From Paramecium sonneborni (lineage: Eukaryota > Ciliophora > Oligohymenophorea > Peniculida > Parameciidae), in contig CAJJDN010000020.1 in the NCBI GenBank assembly GCA_905182985.1, forward strand, positions 64,021 to 128,020: a stretch of 64,000 bases of DNA, given 5' to 3'. Both the position numbers and the translations under genes were made by a program. Shown here one piece after another: positions 51,564 through 62,839 of this stretch. How positions within the stretch are numbered: the stretch's first letter is position 1; every line of letters starts with the position of its first letter. Under the pieces are notes generated by a model. The model did not search any database. It worked only from the letters and a program-made list of their open reading frames with translations, and was not told the DNA's origin.

Positions 51564-52334
51564 ATTAAAGCTATTGATAATATTTAATCAGGTGAATTTC
51601 TGATAAAAGTGTCCCATAAATATGCAATAAGCGCATTCACAGTATTCTAAAATGAATAATGTGTAGATATTATGAAGAGGAATCCTCATATATATCCATC
51701 ATTACAATAAATTGGTAATAAATAAAGTGATTTTTAAACATTAATACTTTATTTGACAACATAAAGACATGGCAAATTAAAGCCAATATTTGATGTTTCA
51801 GAAAATCCAAGTTGTTTGCTTGACTGTGATTAAGAAATTCCATTTGATTATTTAAGAGAATTGAAGTTAGAATTCGAAGAGGAATATAAGGCAGCAAAAG
51901 ATGAAGTAATGTTAATAGGATTAAGTAGTGAAGATTATGATTGGGCATATAGATTTTGCATGAATAGAAGATTAAGTGTGTATAATGATTATCCTTTTTC
52001 ATTTTTAGTACCTATGATTGATATGATAAATCATGGCAAGAATAAAGCAATCTTTGGTTTGGAATAGGACAATCATCAACCAGAAGACTATATATAAAAT
52101 AACTATATGAAATACAAATATATTTTGTAAAATAAATATTGGTTTACTTAAGAGGATTAGGAACTAATATAAAATGTTAAACTAAATGAAAGTGAAAGAT
52201 GTTCTAAGATATTAAATAAATTATTAACAAAGTTATTTTAAGAATTACTCAGAACAATCAGTTACTTATCTGACAGAGCTATTTTACATCTTATTAATCA
52301 AAATTTATTTTTAGATAACAATTTACATTCATGA
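51564..52334 (+). pseudogene. SET-domain gene fragment (copy C)
   Basis: Codons 15-245 of the SET methyltransferase at 55468-57036, followed by 26 unrelated codons to TGA 52332. It includes the NHG-containing segment (PMIDMINHGKNKAIF) but lacks the start codon and the second half of the SET fold. The same fragment occurs at 48775-49545 and 50080-50850. Confidence 0.7.
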
Positions 52335-53012
52335 GCCCATATTTTAATATTTAAAATTTAAGGTGTCTTTAATTTAATCTCATAATTCACTTTTTAATTC
52401 ATCTTTTGAAAGTACTTCTAATATTTAACTTCCTAATGAAGATTTTAAAAGTAAAATGACCCTAAATTATACATATAACTTAAATTTTATTGATGTAATT
52501 ATTGATTAATTCATAGAAGATAGTGTTTATGAGATGTTTCTAGATTTAAATGTCTATGAACCCCTATAGAGATTCCATTACCTTATGTATTCACAGTTTT
52601 GATGTGATTATAAAACATGTAAGATAGGTTAAAAGCGATAGATTATCTAATTTCTTTAAGACAAATTCTTCCAATAACATTGATAATTAATTTATTCTTA
52701 TGATTATTATGTTGATTTTTAAAAGTTGAGTCGACTATTGAATTCTCTTATTTGAACTTCTTGTTTTGATCCTAATACCATTTATAAATCTTTTCTTTTG
52801 GTATATTAAATGGCTTTGATTGGTATTGGGTTCAAAACAAGAAGTTTAAATAAGAGAATCCAAGAGTTGAAACTGAAAAAGAAATCATTTTTAAACAAGA
52901 TAGTTTAAGTTCAAAGACCCATGAAATATTATATTTTAGAGGTCTTTAATTTAATTAGGAAGCGGATCAAAATTTAAAAAATAGACTGCTAAAATTAGCA
53001 AGAGATTTGATA
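51564..53012 (+). repeat. Duplicated block copy C
   Basis: Begins at exactly the same base as copy B and continues past 53012 into unique sequence. Its first 693 bp match, inverted, the SET gene at 56302-56994 with no difference that I see (both carry the T that differs in A/B), whereas the homeodomain and X parts further right have clearly diverged from their inverted counterparts. Confidence 0.75.
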
Positions 53013-53108
53013 ATTAAATTAAAAATATTGTTTTATTATTTTCAATTAAAGAAAGAAGAAAGTTATTGTTAACTTTAGTTTTCATTCAAATAATCATTTT
53101 ATTATTGA
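52822..53108 (+). pseudogene. 3' half of a homeodomain-like gene
   Basis: From the fold-back onward the frame reads QNKKFKQENPRVETEKEII, then SSKTHEILYFRGLQFNQEAD and NRLLKLARDLI, matching the C-terminal half of the protein encoded at 59582-59938 with several substitutions and a longer, frameshifted end. The DNA-binding helices at the N-terminus are missing. The first part also occurs in copy B before the 35-N gap. Confidence 0.65.
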
Positions 53109-53236
53109 TGTTTTGTTTAAATAGAAATTAAGAAATTCATGTTTGTTAATCGCAGGAATAAAATCTGGATGTACACATTTAGAGTATTATCATTTCTTAA
53201 GAATAAAAAAAGTAAGCGAAAATTTTATATAAAATA

Positions 53237-53985
53237 ATGAAAAATGATAATTTGCTTGTAAATTAATAACCTATAAATAACTAGAATTCATCTCCAAAAA
53301 AACAATATACTCCTTTAGATGATGCATCTAGATAATAAGAAATATCTAAAAATTTAATCAAGTTAAAAATAATTACCATATACTTATAAAAATGATAAAT
53401 AAAAAAAATAAATTGATTTATCTAGTAATGTATTTGAGAATAGCAAAAATATAGATATGAATTTTAAATCCCCTGAAAATTAATAATTAATTAATGCATC
53501 AGTCGAATGCATATTTGTGCATTATGGTAAAGTGCTCATATCAGTGAATGAGAAAGCAGAATTTGGAAAAGATTATGCTAAATAAAGGAAACATTAAGAG
53601 TTTCAACAATAATATCAGGAAGGCTCTAAGCATAAAAGCCCTTCAAAAATAATAGAGAATGAGATTAATATTTAGTCAAACAAATAAAATCAATAATTTT
53701 CTAATATGTTTCGATAAGAATTTGGAAACAAAGCAAGAAAATGGTTAAGATCTTAGCGTAGTCTTTCACCTTAAATAAAATGGACGACCTTTGGTAGTAC
53801 TAGAGATAATATAGATTTCTGAGATGTGAGTCTTACAGTAACATTACATTATTTACAATAAAGGAATCTGAAATAAATAAATAGCAAATAAAAAATCAAG
53901 AGGATATTTAGAAAGATTTAAATAAATTAAATCATCCTTAAAAATCGCTATTTTTGATGTAGATATATAATAGTTATTTTGATAG
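53237..53985 (+). pseudogene. 5' part of protein X gene, frame broken
   Basis: Starts MKNDNLLVNQQPINNQNSSP like the intact X genes, but deletions near 53330-53400 shift the frame into TGA. Later pieces remain recognisable (VFENSKNIDMNFKSPENQQL; EFGKDYAKQRKHQEFQQQYQ; SKHKSPSKIIENEINIQSNK). Homology runs into the second intron of X and stops at GATAG near 53985. The missing 3' exon is the one found in front of the SET fragment at 48.6-48.8 kb. Confidence 0.7.
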
Positions 53986-54006
53986 TACTTTGTATTAATT
54001 AATATT

Positions 54007-55451
54007 ATGAATTTCATAATAATTGCATCTTTACTCACAGTTGATCTATTGGGGTAATCAAATTTGAGACCTGCTGAAAAAAAATTTGTATCTGAAACAA
54101 TAAAAGAAACAATAAAAAGAGTAAATTTATAGCTAAAAAAAATATCTGAAAAAATGAAAGACAATAATCTTAAATACACTTTTATAAATTCATTTCCAAA
54201 TACTCTTGATACAACAGTAATAAGCTATGATCCAAACATACCAGATAGTTTTGTGATTACTGGTGATATTACCGCTATGTGGCTAAGAGATAGTACTAAT
54301 TAATTATGGACCTACATGGAGTTTGTTAATATAGATAGCAAATTATAAAATTTAGTAAAGGGAGCAATAAATCGTCAAATTAATTAAGTCTTAATCGATC
54401 CATATGCTAATGCATTTAATTATCAAAAAAAAAATCGGATTGGAGTAATGAAAATACAACTCGCTGTTTTTTAGGAGTTAATGTACATGCAATGTCATAG
54501 CATTTCCATGAGAGGAAATTCGAAATTGATTCATTAGTTGCTGTTTTAAGATTATCTGTTGGCTATTACAGAAAAACAAATGACACATCAATAATAAATT
54601 TCAAATACTCAAAGGCTGTTTAAAGAATATTGAGAACATTTAGAGATTCATAAGCCGATCAACAAGAATAATTTAAAAGTTTTAGATTTCCATACACATT
54701 TTAAAGAAATGCTAGGTCAACAGATACAGTGATCAATGGTATAGGTGAACCAGTTAAAAGAACTGGAATGTTGAGAACATTTTTTAGAGCTTCCGATGAT
54801 TCTACCGTCTATTAATTTAATATTCCCGAAAATGCAATGGCTGCAGCAGTTTTAAAATAAACAGCTGAAATGTTAAGTGAAGCTTAACTATCTTGGCCTT
54901 TAAGACAAGCAGCTGAACCATTAATTAAGGAAGCTTTAGCATTATCATAAGAGATAAAAGATGCAATTTATAAATATGGAATAAAGGATGGAGCATTTGT
55001 TTATGAGGTTGATGGAATGGGTAAATAAGTATTTATGGATGATTCAAATTAACCAAGTTTGCTTTCCTTACCAATATATGGATTTATAGAAATAGATGAT
55101 CCATTGTATCAGGCAACAAGAAAAAAAGCATTAAGTTCATCAAATCCTTATTATTATGAAGGTACAGCAGCTAAAGGAATTGGAGGTCCTCATATAGGAA
55201 CTAATTATAATTGGCCAATGGCAATTATTACTTAAGGATTGACTACTAATAATAAACAAGAATTAAGAGAATGCTTGAGAATGCTTGTAACAACTACAGG
55301 AAATAAATGGTTTATGCATGAAAGTTTTTTTAAGGACAATCCAAACCGTTTCACAAAACCTTTGTTTGCCTGGGCAAATGGATTATTTGGAGAATTAGTC
55401 TTAAAAATAGATAAGGTATACCCAGACCTATTAGAAGAGAATTATGCTTGA
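54007..55451 (+). CDS. GH125 exo-alpha-1,6-mannosidase, with one frameshift
   Basis: About 481 residues if one base is allowed for in the A10 run at 54425-54434. Signal peptide MNFIIIASLLTVDLLGQS. Conserved GH125 blocks: VITGDITAMWLRDSTNQLWT, FHERKFEIDSLVAVLRLSVG, GMLRTFFRASDDSTVYQFNI, DGMGKQVFMDDSNQPSLLSL, GIGGPHIGTNYNWPMAIITQ, and WFMHESFFKDNPNRFTKPLF. Frame before the run and frame after it are both fully conserved, so a sequencing indel is likelier than decay. Family knowledge: GH125 enzymes are metal-independent inverting mannosidases acting on N-glycan alpha-1,6 mannose. Stops converge with the SET gene 16 bp away. Confidence 0.88.
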
Positions 55452-55467
55452 TAATATGAAACAATAT

Positions 55468-57036
55468 TCAGTTTTATTTAAGTAAATATGCTCTTAATCT
55501 CATAAACACTTTAATATCCATCTTCTCTGCTTTTGTTGTCAGATTATCTATCATTTCTAGATGTGCCTTGAGAATTCTTACTTTTGAATTTTGATAATTA
55601 AAAAGTTGTTACCCCCAATAGGAATCTCTTATTATAATAGGAGAGGAGATCTTTTTGTATAAAGAGTTAATTATTCTTCTATAGAGAACTATGATAATTT
55701 CTTCATTGATTGACTCTTCCCCATCAAGTAATTAGAGATAAGTTTTGAGGAATTGAATTAAATCTAAATTAAATTAACTTTTCTTAATTTTAAATTCAGA
55801 TGTTAACTAATGGAGACTCATTCCTCTAGTATTAAGATTTAATAGTTCTTTGTATGGAACATAATGTAATTACACTAATTTTTCAATGTTATTTAAAAAA
55901 TCGTACTTAGTACTACAATCCATAAAGATTCTGAATTTAACTCTGTCATATTTATTTTTATTTAGAGCAAATCCATAATACATAAGTAAATGTTCATTTC
56001 CTAAACATCCATACAAGTTTAAGACTTACTCCCCTTTTTCAATATCATCTACTGCCCTTGCTGTAAGATATGCTGGACATGATAGAGTTTATTATTAGAT
56101 ATCTGTATACCAATCATGTTCACTTTAATCTAAAGATTATTCATAATAATCTCTTAAATAATCATCATTTACTGCAGCTTAAACTTTAGTATCTTTGGTA
56201 TTTAATTACTATGATTAATGATTGTTCTTATCGGTGGGCTCATCTTCATCTTCTGAATCATCAGGCATCATCAATTTAGTAACCCAAATATCTTGAGATC
56301 CTGTTCTGAGTAATTCTTAAAATAACTTTGTTAATAATTTATTTAATATCTTAGAACATCTTTCACTTTCATTTAGTTTAACATTTTATATTAGTTCCTA
56401 ATCCTCTTAAGTAAACCAATATTTATTTTACAAAATATATTTGTATTTCATATAGTTATTTTATATATAGTCTTCTGGTTGATGATTGTCCTATTCCAAA
56501 CCAAAGATTGCTTTATTCTTGCCATGATTTATCATATCAATCATAGGTACTAAAAATGAAAAAGGATAATCATTATACACACTTAATCTTCTATTCATGC
56601 AAAATCTATATGCCCAATCATAATCTTCACTACTTAATCCTATTAACATTACTTCATCTTTTGCTGCCTTATATTCCTCTTCGAATTCTAACTTCAATTC
56701 TCTTAAATAATCAAATGGAATTTCTTAATCACAGTCAAGCAAACAACTTGGATTTTCTGAAACATCAAATATTGGCTTTAATTTGCCATGTCTTTATGTT
56801 GTCAAATAAAGTATTAATGTTTAAAAATCACTTTATTTATTACCAATTTATTGTAATGATGGATATATATGAGGATTCCTCTTCATAATATCTACACATT
56901 ATTCATTTTAGAATACTGTGAATGCGCTTATTGCATATTTATGGGACACTTTTATCAGAAATTCACCTGATTAAATATTATCAATAGCTTTAATTCCAAA
57001 CATACCTCCGAAATCTTCCATTTCTACTTTATTCAT
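55468..57036 (-). CDS. SET-domain protein methyltransferase (SETD3/Rubisco-LSMT group)
   Basis: One exon encoding 522 residues. N-terminal SET part: FGIKAIDNIQSGEFLIKVSH; inserted helical region with DYDWAYRFCMNRRLSVYNDY, PMIDMINHG (the N-H motif of the SAM site); after a long acidic insert (MMPDDSEDEDEPTDKNN), the second half SCPAYLTARAVDDIEKGEQV and LNLYGCLGNEHLLMYYGFAL with the catalytic Tyr region. The C-terminal ~170 residues resemble the Rubisco-LSMT substrate-binding domain. Family knowledge: this group methylates lysine or histidine in non-histone proteins such as actin. The start ATG 57036 is the first in frame. Confidence 0.88.
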
Positions 57037-58175
57037 CTAAATTCCATCTCTTAAATATTAAATGTAATTATTCTTTAATTATTACATTAAAAAAATAAAT
57101 AAATAATTTCATTTTTAATAGTTGTTTTTCCATGAATAAATTCCTTCATACTTTTTATTACTACTACTCAGTTCAATCTTTTTCTCTTACCCAAATTTCT
57201 TTTATGATCCAATCTCTACATATTTTAATTAATTTTACTATTTGTATTACCCTTTCATCTTATCATATGACATTTGGCACTATCAAAATAACTACTATAT
57301 ATCTACATCAAAAAATGGTGATGTCAAAGGATGATTTAATTTATGTTAATCTTTCTAATTATCCTTTTGATCTTCTGTTTGTATTGAACGTAGTTTAGAT
57401 TCCTTTATTATATATAATGTAATGTTACTTTAATTCTCATATCTCCAAAATCTTTATAATCTCTAATACTATCAAAGGTCGTCCATTTTATTTAAGGTGA
57501 GAGACTACGTTAAGGTCTTAACCATTTTCTTTCTTTGTTTCCCAATTCTTGTCCAAAAATATCAGAAAATTATTGATTTTATTTCTTTGACTAAATATTA
57601 ATCTCATTCTCTATTATTTTTGAAGGGCTTTTATGCTTAGAGCCTTCCTGATATTATTGTTGTAACTCTTAATGTTTCCTTTATTTAGCATAATCTTTTC
57701 CAAATTCTGCTTTCTCATTCACTGATGTTAGTACTTTACCATAATGCACATTTGTCCATTCCACTGATGTATTAATTAATTATTAATTTTCAGGGGATTT
57801 AAAATTCATATCTATATTTTTGCTATTCTCAAATACATTACTAGATAAATCTATTTATTTTCTTTATTTATCATTTCTATTTGTTAACTGCTTAGTAATA
57901 TGATAATTATTTTTAACTTCATTAAACTTTTAAGATGTTTCTTATTATCTTAAACCATCATCCTGTATAAAGTAAAAGCTTTGCTTTGGTTAATCCTTTG
58001 GTCTATGAGGAGACTATGATTTCTGATTTGAAGATTAAGGATTAAATTATATAATCTAAGACATTGTATCTAAAGGAGTATATTGTTTTTTTGGAGATGA
58101 ATTCTAGTTATTTATAGAACTCTTAGGTTATTAATTTACAAGCAAATTATCATTTTTCATTATTTTATATAAAAT
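56996..58175. repeat. 1180-bp direct repeat, first copy, ending at one N
   Basis: Recurs without visible difference at 58177-59356 across the single N at 58176. The unit carries one whole copy of gene X and the 5' start of the SET gene. As at 50079, the end of one sequence equals the start of the next, so this is likely one locus counted twice. Confidence 0.8.
57109..58160 (-). CDS. Protein X, unknown Gln/Asn/Lys-rich protein (copy next to SET gene)
   Basis: Encodes 332 residues after two introns (26 nt ending AAG and 27 nt ending TAG). The protein is polar and probably disordered: KNDNLLVNQQPKSSINNQNS at the start, SFYFIQDDGLRQQETSQKF, VEWTNVHYGKVLTSVNEKAE, KWLRPQRSLSPQIKWTTFD, and a C-terminal KKFGQEKKIELSSSNKKYEG. 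No domain recognised. Sequence equals the neighbour at 58290-59341; the two may be the same gene duplicated by assembly. Confidence 0.65.
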
Positions 58176-58176
58176 N
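58176..58176. other. Assembly gap (1 N)
   Basis: Single N separating the two 1180-bp repeats. Confidence 0.85.
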
Positions 58177-59356
58177 CCAAACATACCTCCGAAATCTTCC
58201 ATTTCTACTTTATTCATCTAAATTCCATCTCTTAAATATTAAATGTAATTATTCTTTAATTATTACATTAAAAAAATAAATAAATAATTTCATTTTTAAT
58301 AGTTGTTTTTCCATGAATAAATTCCTTCATACTTTTTATTACTACTACTCAGTTCAATCTTTTTCTCTTACCCAAATTTCTTTTATGATCCAATCTCTAC
58401 ATATTTTAATTAATTTTACTATTTGTATTACCCTTTCATCTTATCATATGACATTTGGCACTATCAAAATAACTACTATATATCTACATCAAAAAATGGT
58501 GATGTCAAAGGATGATTTAATTTATGTTAATCTTTCTAATTATCCTTTTGATCTTCTGTTTGTATTGAACGTAGTTTAGATTCCTTTATTATATATAATG
58601 TAATGTTACTTTAATTCTCATATCTCCAAAATCTTTATAATCTCTAATACTATCAAAGGTCGTCCATTTTATTTAAGGTGAGAGACTACGTTAAGGTCTT
58701 AACCATTTTCTTTCTTTGTTTCCCAATTCTTGTCCAAAAATATCAGAAAATTATTGATTTTATTTCTTTGACTAAATATTAATCTCATTCTCTATTATTT
58801 TTGAAGGGCTTTTATGCTTAGAGCCTTCCTGATATTATTGTTGTAACTCTTAATGTTTCCTTTATTTAGCATAATCTTTTCCAAATTCTGCTTTCTCATT
58901 CACTGATGTTAGTACTTTACCATAATGCACATTTGTCCATTCCACTGATGTATTAATTAATTATTAATTTTCAGGGGATTTAAAATTCATATCTATATTT
59001 TTGCTATTCTCAAATACATTACTAGATAAATCTATTTATTTTCTTTATTTATCATTTCTATTTGTTAACTGCTTAGTAATATGATAATTATTTTTAACTT
59101 CATTAAACTTTTAAGATGTTTCTTATTATCTTAAACCATCATCCTGTATAAAGTAAAAGCTTTGCTTTGGTTAATCCTTTGGTCTATGAGGAGACTATGA
59201 TTTCTGATTTGAAGATTAAGGATTAAATTATATAATCTAAGACATTGTATCTAAAGGAGTATATTGTTTTTTTGGAGATGAATTCTAGTTATTTATAGAA
59301 CTCTTAGGTTATTAATTTACAAGCAAATTATCATTTTTCATTATTTTATATAAAAT
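58177..59356. repeat. 1180-bp direct repeat, second copy
   Basis: Same sequence as 56996-58175. This copy runs on into unique DNA at its right end, while the first copy runs on into unique DNA (the SET gene) at its left end, as expected for two overlapping contigs. Confidence 0.8.
58290..59341 (-). CDS. Protein X, unknown Gln/Asn/Lys-rich protein (copy next to homeodomain gene)
   Basis: Identical in sequence and structure to 57109-58160: 332 residues, two introns. A repeated Ser-Pro pattern (KHKSPSKI, RSLSPQIK, PSKIIENE) could be phosphorylated by CDK or MAP kinases, but no such site can be proven. The frameshifted relative at 53237-53985 keeps the Ser-Pro blocks. Function unknown. Confidence 0.65.
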
Positions 59357-59581
59357 TTTCGTTTGCTTTTTTAATTCTTATGAAATGATAATACTCTAAA
59401 TGTATTCATCCAGATTTTATTGCTACGATTAACAAACATGAATTTCTTAATTTCTATTTAATCAAAATACCAATAATAAAATGATTATTTGAATGAAAAC
59501 TAAAGTTAACAATAACTTTCTTCTTTCTTTAATTGAAAATAATAAAACAATATTTTTAATTTAATTAAAAATAAAAATTCT

Positions 59582-59938
59582 TCATTTTATTAATATCAAA
59601 TCTCTTGCTAATTTTAGCAGTCTATTTTTTAAATTTTGATCCGCTTCCTAATTAAATTAAAGACCTCTAAAATATAATATTTCATGGGTCTTTGAACTTA
59701 AACTATCTTGTTTTACAATGATTTCTCCTTCAGTTTCAACTCTTGGATTCTCTTATTTGAACTTCTTGTTTTGATCCCAATACCATTTATAAATCTTTTC
59801 TTTTGGTAAATTTGTGATGCTAGCTATTTCTTTAATTGTATTTTATCCCCAGATTTATTGTTTCTAATAAAAGTCATTAAGTGTATCTATTTGCATTTTT
59901 GATTTTTTAAAACGGGAACATTTATTCTCCTTCGACAT
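59582..59938 (-). CDS. Homeodomain-like DNA-binding protein (118 aa)
   Basis: One exon of 119 codons. Residues ~20-60 fit three helices of a homeodomain: MQIDTLNDFYQKQQIWGQN, TIKEIASITNLPKEKIYK, then KIYKWYWDQNKKFKQENPRV, where the recognition helix has the W-x-W/N-Q-N-x-x-K pattern seen in divergent homeodomains. The C-terminal half is acidic then leucine-rich (NRLLKLARDLILIK). Family knowledge: homeodomains are transcription factors. The loop lengths are plausible but the match is divergent, hence moderate confidence. Fragments of the 3' half recur in the left block. Confidence 0.5.
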
Positions 59939-60486
59939 TAAATTTTAAAATGTTTTAATAAATAATAATTTTTATGTTACTCTCTGCCACTTATTTTTTT
60001 GCGGAATCTTGTGCTTCATTACTACTTCATGATTTTACCCTTCTAATAATCTTTCCATATCCCTCTATAAATTAGGCCATTAATTATCTCAAATATGAGA
60101 TGATCAATTTTTGCATTATTTATTAAAGATTTTCATAGTAATACCGTTTAAATCACTATAATATCATCTATATATCTTCAAAGATTATATTTTTATTGTA
60201 AAAAAGTACTTCCAATATTCCTAAAACATATGTTGAACTTAACCTCCCATATACAATTATCTTTATAAAAATATATTTTGAACTTAGAATTTTTGTAAAA
60301 TGTATTATCTTTTTATTAATTGCTACGAGAAATTTGTTCTAAAATATTTATTTATGTTTTTAATTTTATTTTAACAGAAAAATAATGTAAGAACATTTTT
60401 ATATCATAAATATTCAAAAATAATTTTCTCTTTGTTAATAATTTTTATTAATTGGAAAAATTGGCAATTTAATGGATTAGATGTTC
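59939..60486. other. AT-rich stretch, nothing recognised
   Basis: About 550 bp upstream of the homeodomain-like gene start. Short frames only, no protein-like composition. Confidence 0.45.
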
Positions 60487-61004
60487 TCAAAAAAATGCTT
60501 TTAAATTTAGTTAATTATTCATGAAATTCCATGGAACTTTTTCAACCATTCTCTTAATACCTTTCTTAAGAATACTAGAATTATTAGAACTAAATATCAT
60601 CTGTAAAAAATTAGATTTAGTTATGGCTTTAACATCAACTACAATTTCACATGATTTTAAGTCTATCAATTCTTCTTCTTATAAAAATTATGAAAAAAAT
60701 AAATTCATTAAATACAGAATATAATATATTTTGGTTGATTCCAATTCTTAGGTTCCCTTTTCATTTAAATTCTCATTCTCTTTTTGATAATCGAAATCCA
60801 CACTTAACTTCCATAGTAATTCTTCCATTTCTAATCACTCTCCATCAGAAAACTTTTTAAAAATCTACTCAAATTCATTATAACTCGATTAATTTACACA
60901 TCTAGATATATACATTATTCTTCCACACCTATTTTCAATTCACATCGATGCAGCACTCTATTGATCCTTCTTCTATAATCTATCTTTTTGTATTTTAATA
61001 TTTT
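60487..61004 (-). pseudogene. Gene remnant with an in-frame TGA
   Basis: The frame ending at TGA 60487 is strongly protein-like for 113 codons from ATG 60828 (MEELLWKLSVDFDYQKENEN; LKSCEIVVDVKAITKSNFLQ; IKRMVEKVPWNFMNNQLNLK). Upstream, past an in-frame TGA at 60835-60837, the same frame stays protein-like for about 55 more codons (NRVLHRCELKIGVEEQCISR; SSYNEFEQIFKKFSDGE). A TGG-to-TGA change would explain the stop. It may still express the shorter protein. Family not recognised. Confidence 0.45.
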
Positions 61005-61316
61005 TCATCAGTATTTCAAAATCTTCAATTATTGCAGATTTATTTAATATATTTCAAATATAAATAGGTCAAATTTCCAAATTTAAACCATTCCATTGTT
61101 TTTGAAATACAATATTTATTTGCCTTTCATCAAAAATATTTTAAAGTTTAACAAATATCTAAAATATTGTTATTTAAAATCACATATCTAGCAGAAAAGT
61201 TTAAATATTCTTATTTTATTTTTTCCTTTTCATAATTAAGTTAATATATAAATTAAATCATAAGAAAAAAGAGGTAGCTTTAATTTTACAAATAAAAATT
61301 TTATTATAAGCTTAAA
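61005..61316. other. Intergenic, nothing recognised
   Basis: About 310 bp, AT-rich, between the remnant and the CFAP96-like gene end. Confidence 0.4.
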
Positions 61317-62350
61317 TCATATTCTTTAATTTGATCCTGCACTTCTATTCCTTAATTATTAACAAACACTAGGACAAGGTCTGGAAAATGTTCCGTTTGA
61401 ATTAGGTCTCCAAGGTCTTTCAAATTTTTAAGTTGCCGTCAATTTTTGGAAAGTATTTTATTTTGTTTTTATATCAGGACCTCCTTCTTCCATGTATTAA
61501 AGTACTTCGAACGTTCCTTAGAACCCTTTTTTATTAGAATTTGATGGTCTAAATGGATTTCCTTTATAAATAGGGGGTTTTTTATCTTGATTGGTTATTC
61601 ATTTTATACATATTGTATATCCTGCACCATCTAATAAGATACCATCTGCAGTAAAGGGTCTATTTCCACAGCTAGTTGTAATAAATCTTGTAGTCCCGGG
61701 TAATTATTTGCTTTTATGTTGAATTCTCTCTTTCCTATCTATTTCATCTTGTCTATCATAAGGATCAGGAATATATTCAATCTAACTAAATAAATTGTTA
61801 ATTGTTGTTCTACCCAATCCTTTTTTCGCAGGATTTGTTAAAAAATTTCTTGCCTATGTGATTACATTCCCAGCTGAATTTCTAGTTTTATATACTTTAT
61901 CATTATATTCTTTCATATGTTCAAATTCAGAATGTTTACTGAATAGGTAAAATTTTATACACAGATTTTTAATGGTCGTTTGGCTTAAAACTATTAGGAT
62001 TTTTGATGGCTAGTTCTTTCTCTTTGTCATAAATTTATTTAGCTTTAAATTAATCTTTATAAGGATCATTTAAGGATGTATATCCAGGTTCTGAAAATAA
62101 AACAGGTTCATGTTTTTTTTAGAGTTTTTTATTAATAAGAATTCCTTTCTCTTTTCCTTGACCTTAATAATATGAAAATATTCTATACTTTTTAAAGCAT
62201 CGTTATATTCATCTCCCACTAATAGAGGAGGTGGTTAATTAAATAATCCATGACGCTCTCTTTTTTTATGTATCAATTATACCTCTAAGAGATATTTTCT
62301 AAGTCACGTATGTAATGATCATTAGAGGGAACTCTGTACTAAGTTGACAT
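61317..62350 (-). CDS. CFAP96-like (C4orf47) ciliary protein
   Basis: Encodes 312 residues after four introns (23, 26, 22 and 24 nt). Blocks shared with CFAP96: LFSEPGYTSLNDPYKDQFKA, ITQARNFLTNPAKKGLGRTT, then IEYIPDPYDRQDE, and the C-terminal IYKGNPFRPSNSNKKGFQGT, including the repeated Pro-x-x-Lys-Lys-Gly pattern. Family knowledge: CFAP96 is a cilium and centrosome-linked protein of unclear detailed function. The start ATG 62350 lies 19 bp after the stop of the next gene, so two neighbouring cilia-type genes sit head to tail. Confidence 0.75.
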
Positions 62351-62369
62351 CAAATATAAATAATAATAA

Positions 62370-62828
62370 TCATAATTTTTTTTCATATTTGGAATCATAA
62401 GCATATCTATATTCAGTAACTTTATTGTTTCCTCTTATGCTTTTATGAGTTTTCCATCCTTTCTAATCTCCAGTACTGTTATTTTGTACAAAACCAGAAT
62501 TCCGAAACTTTTAGTTTTTGAGTACCTTGTCAGTTTCACGATAGGTAGGGGAAATTATACTTTTTGGATTCTTGAATAAAACTTTAGTTGAAGAATTCCA
62601 TTTCTCTGTTGCTATTGGAACATGATTAAATGCTTCTCTTGTAATTGCTGAAAAAGGTCTGCCAAAAATATTTTCTGATTTTGTATATGGAATATGTCCA
62701 GCATAACCAGGAATAGCTGAATTTTTAAGTAGAATTTAATCTTGATTTCTCATGGTTTAATAGCTGGTTCTATAGAAATGATTTTTAGTCCACCCATCAA
62801 GTAATTCAATATTTATAGATAATTGCAT
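62370..62828 (-). CDS. CIMIP2/FAM166-like ciliary protein (tentative)
   Basis: One exon of 152 residues. The motif KNSAIPGYAGHIPYTKSENI resembles the G-Y-x-G-x-x-P repeats of CIMIP2/FAM166 proteins, which bind inside ciliary doublet microtubules. The rest is basic and tyrosine-rich (TYRETDKVLKNQKFRNSGF; RGNNKVTEYRYAYDSKYEKK). Only one such motif is visible, so the family call is weak. Its ATG lies 11 bp after the stop of the RWD protein gene. Confidence 0.5.
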
Positions 62829-62839
62829 AATTATATAAA

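Noticed and set aside
48881..56888. Repeated 110-codon standard-code ORF (MKKDNHY...) antisense to the SET fragments
   Set aside because: It is the complementary strand of the conserved SET coding sequence and appears in every copy only because that sequence does.
57132..58579. 88-codon plus-strand ORFs (MNKFLHTF...)
   Set aside because: Antisense to the 3' exons and intron of protein X; the minus strand gives a better spliced frame that matches the left-hand relative.
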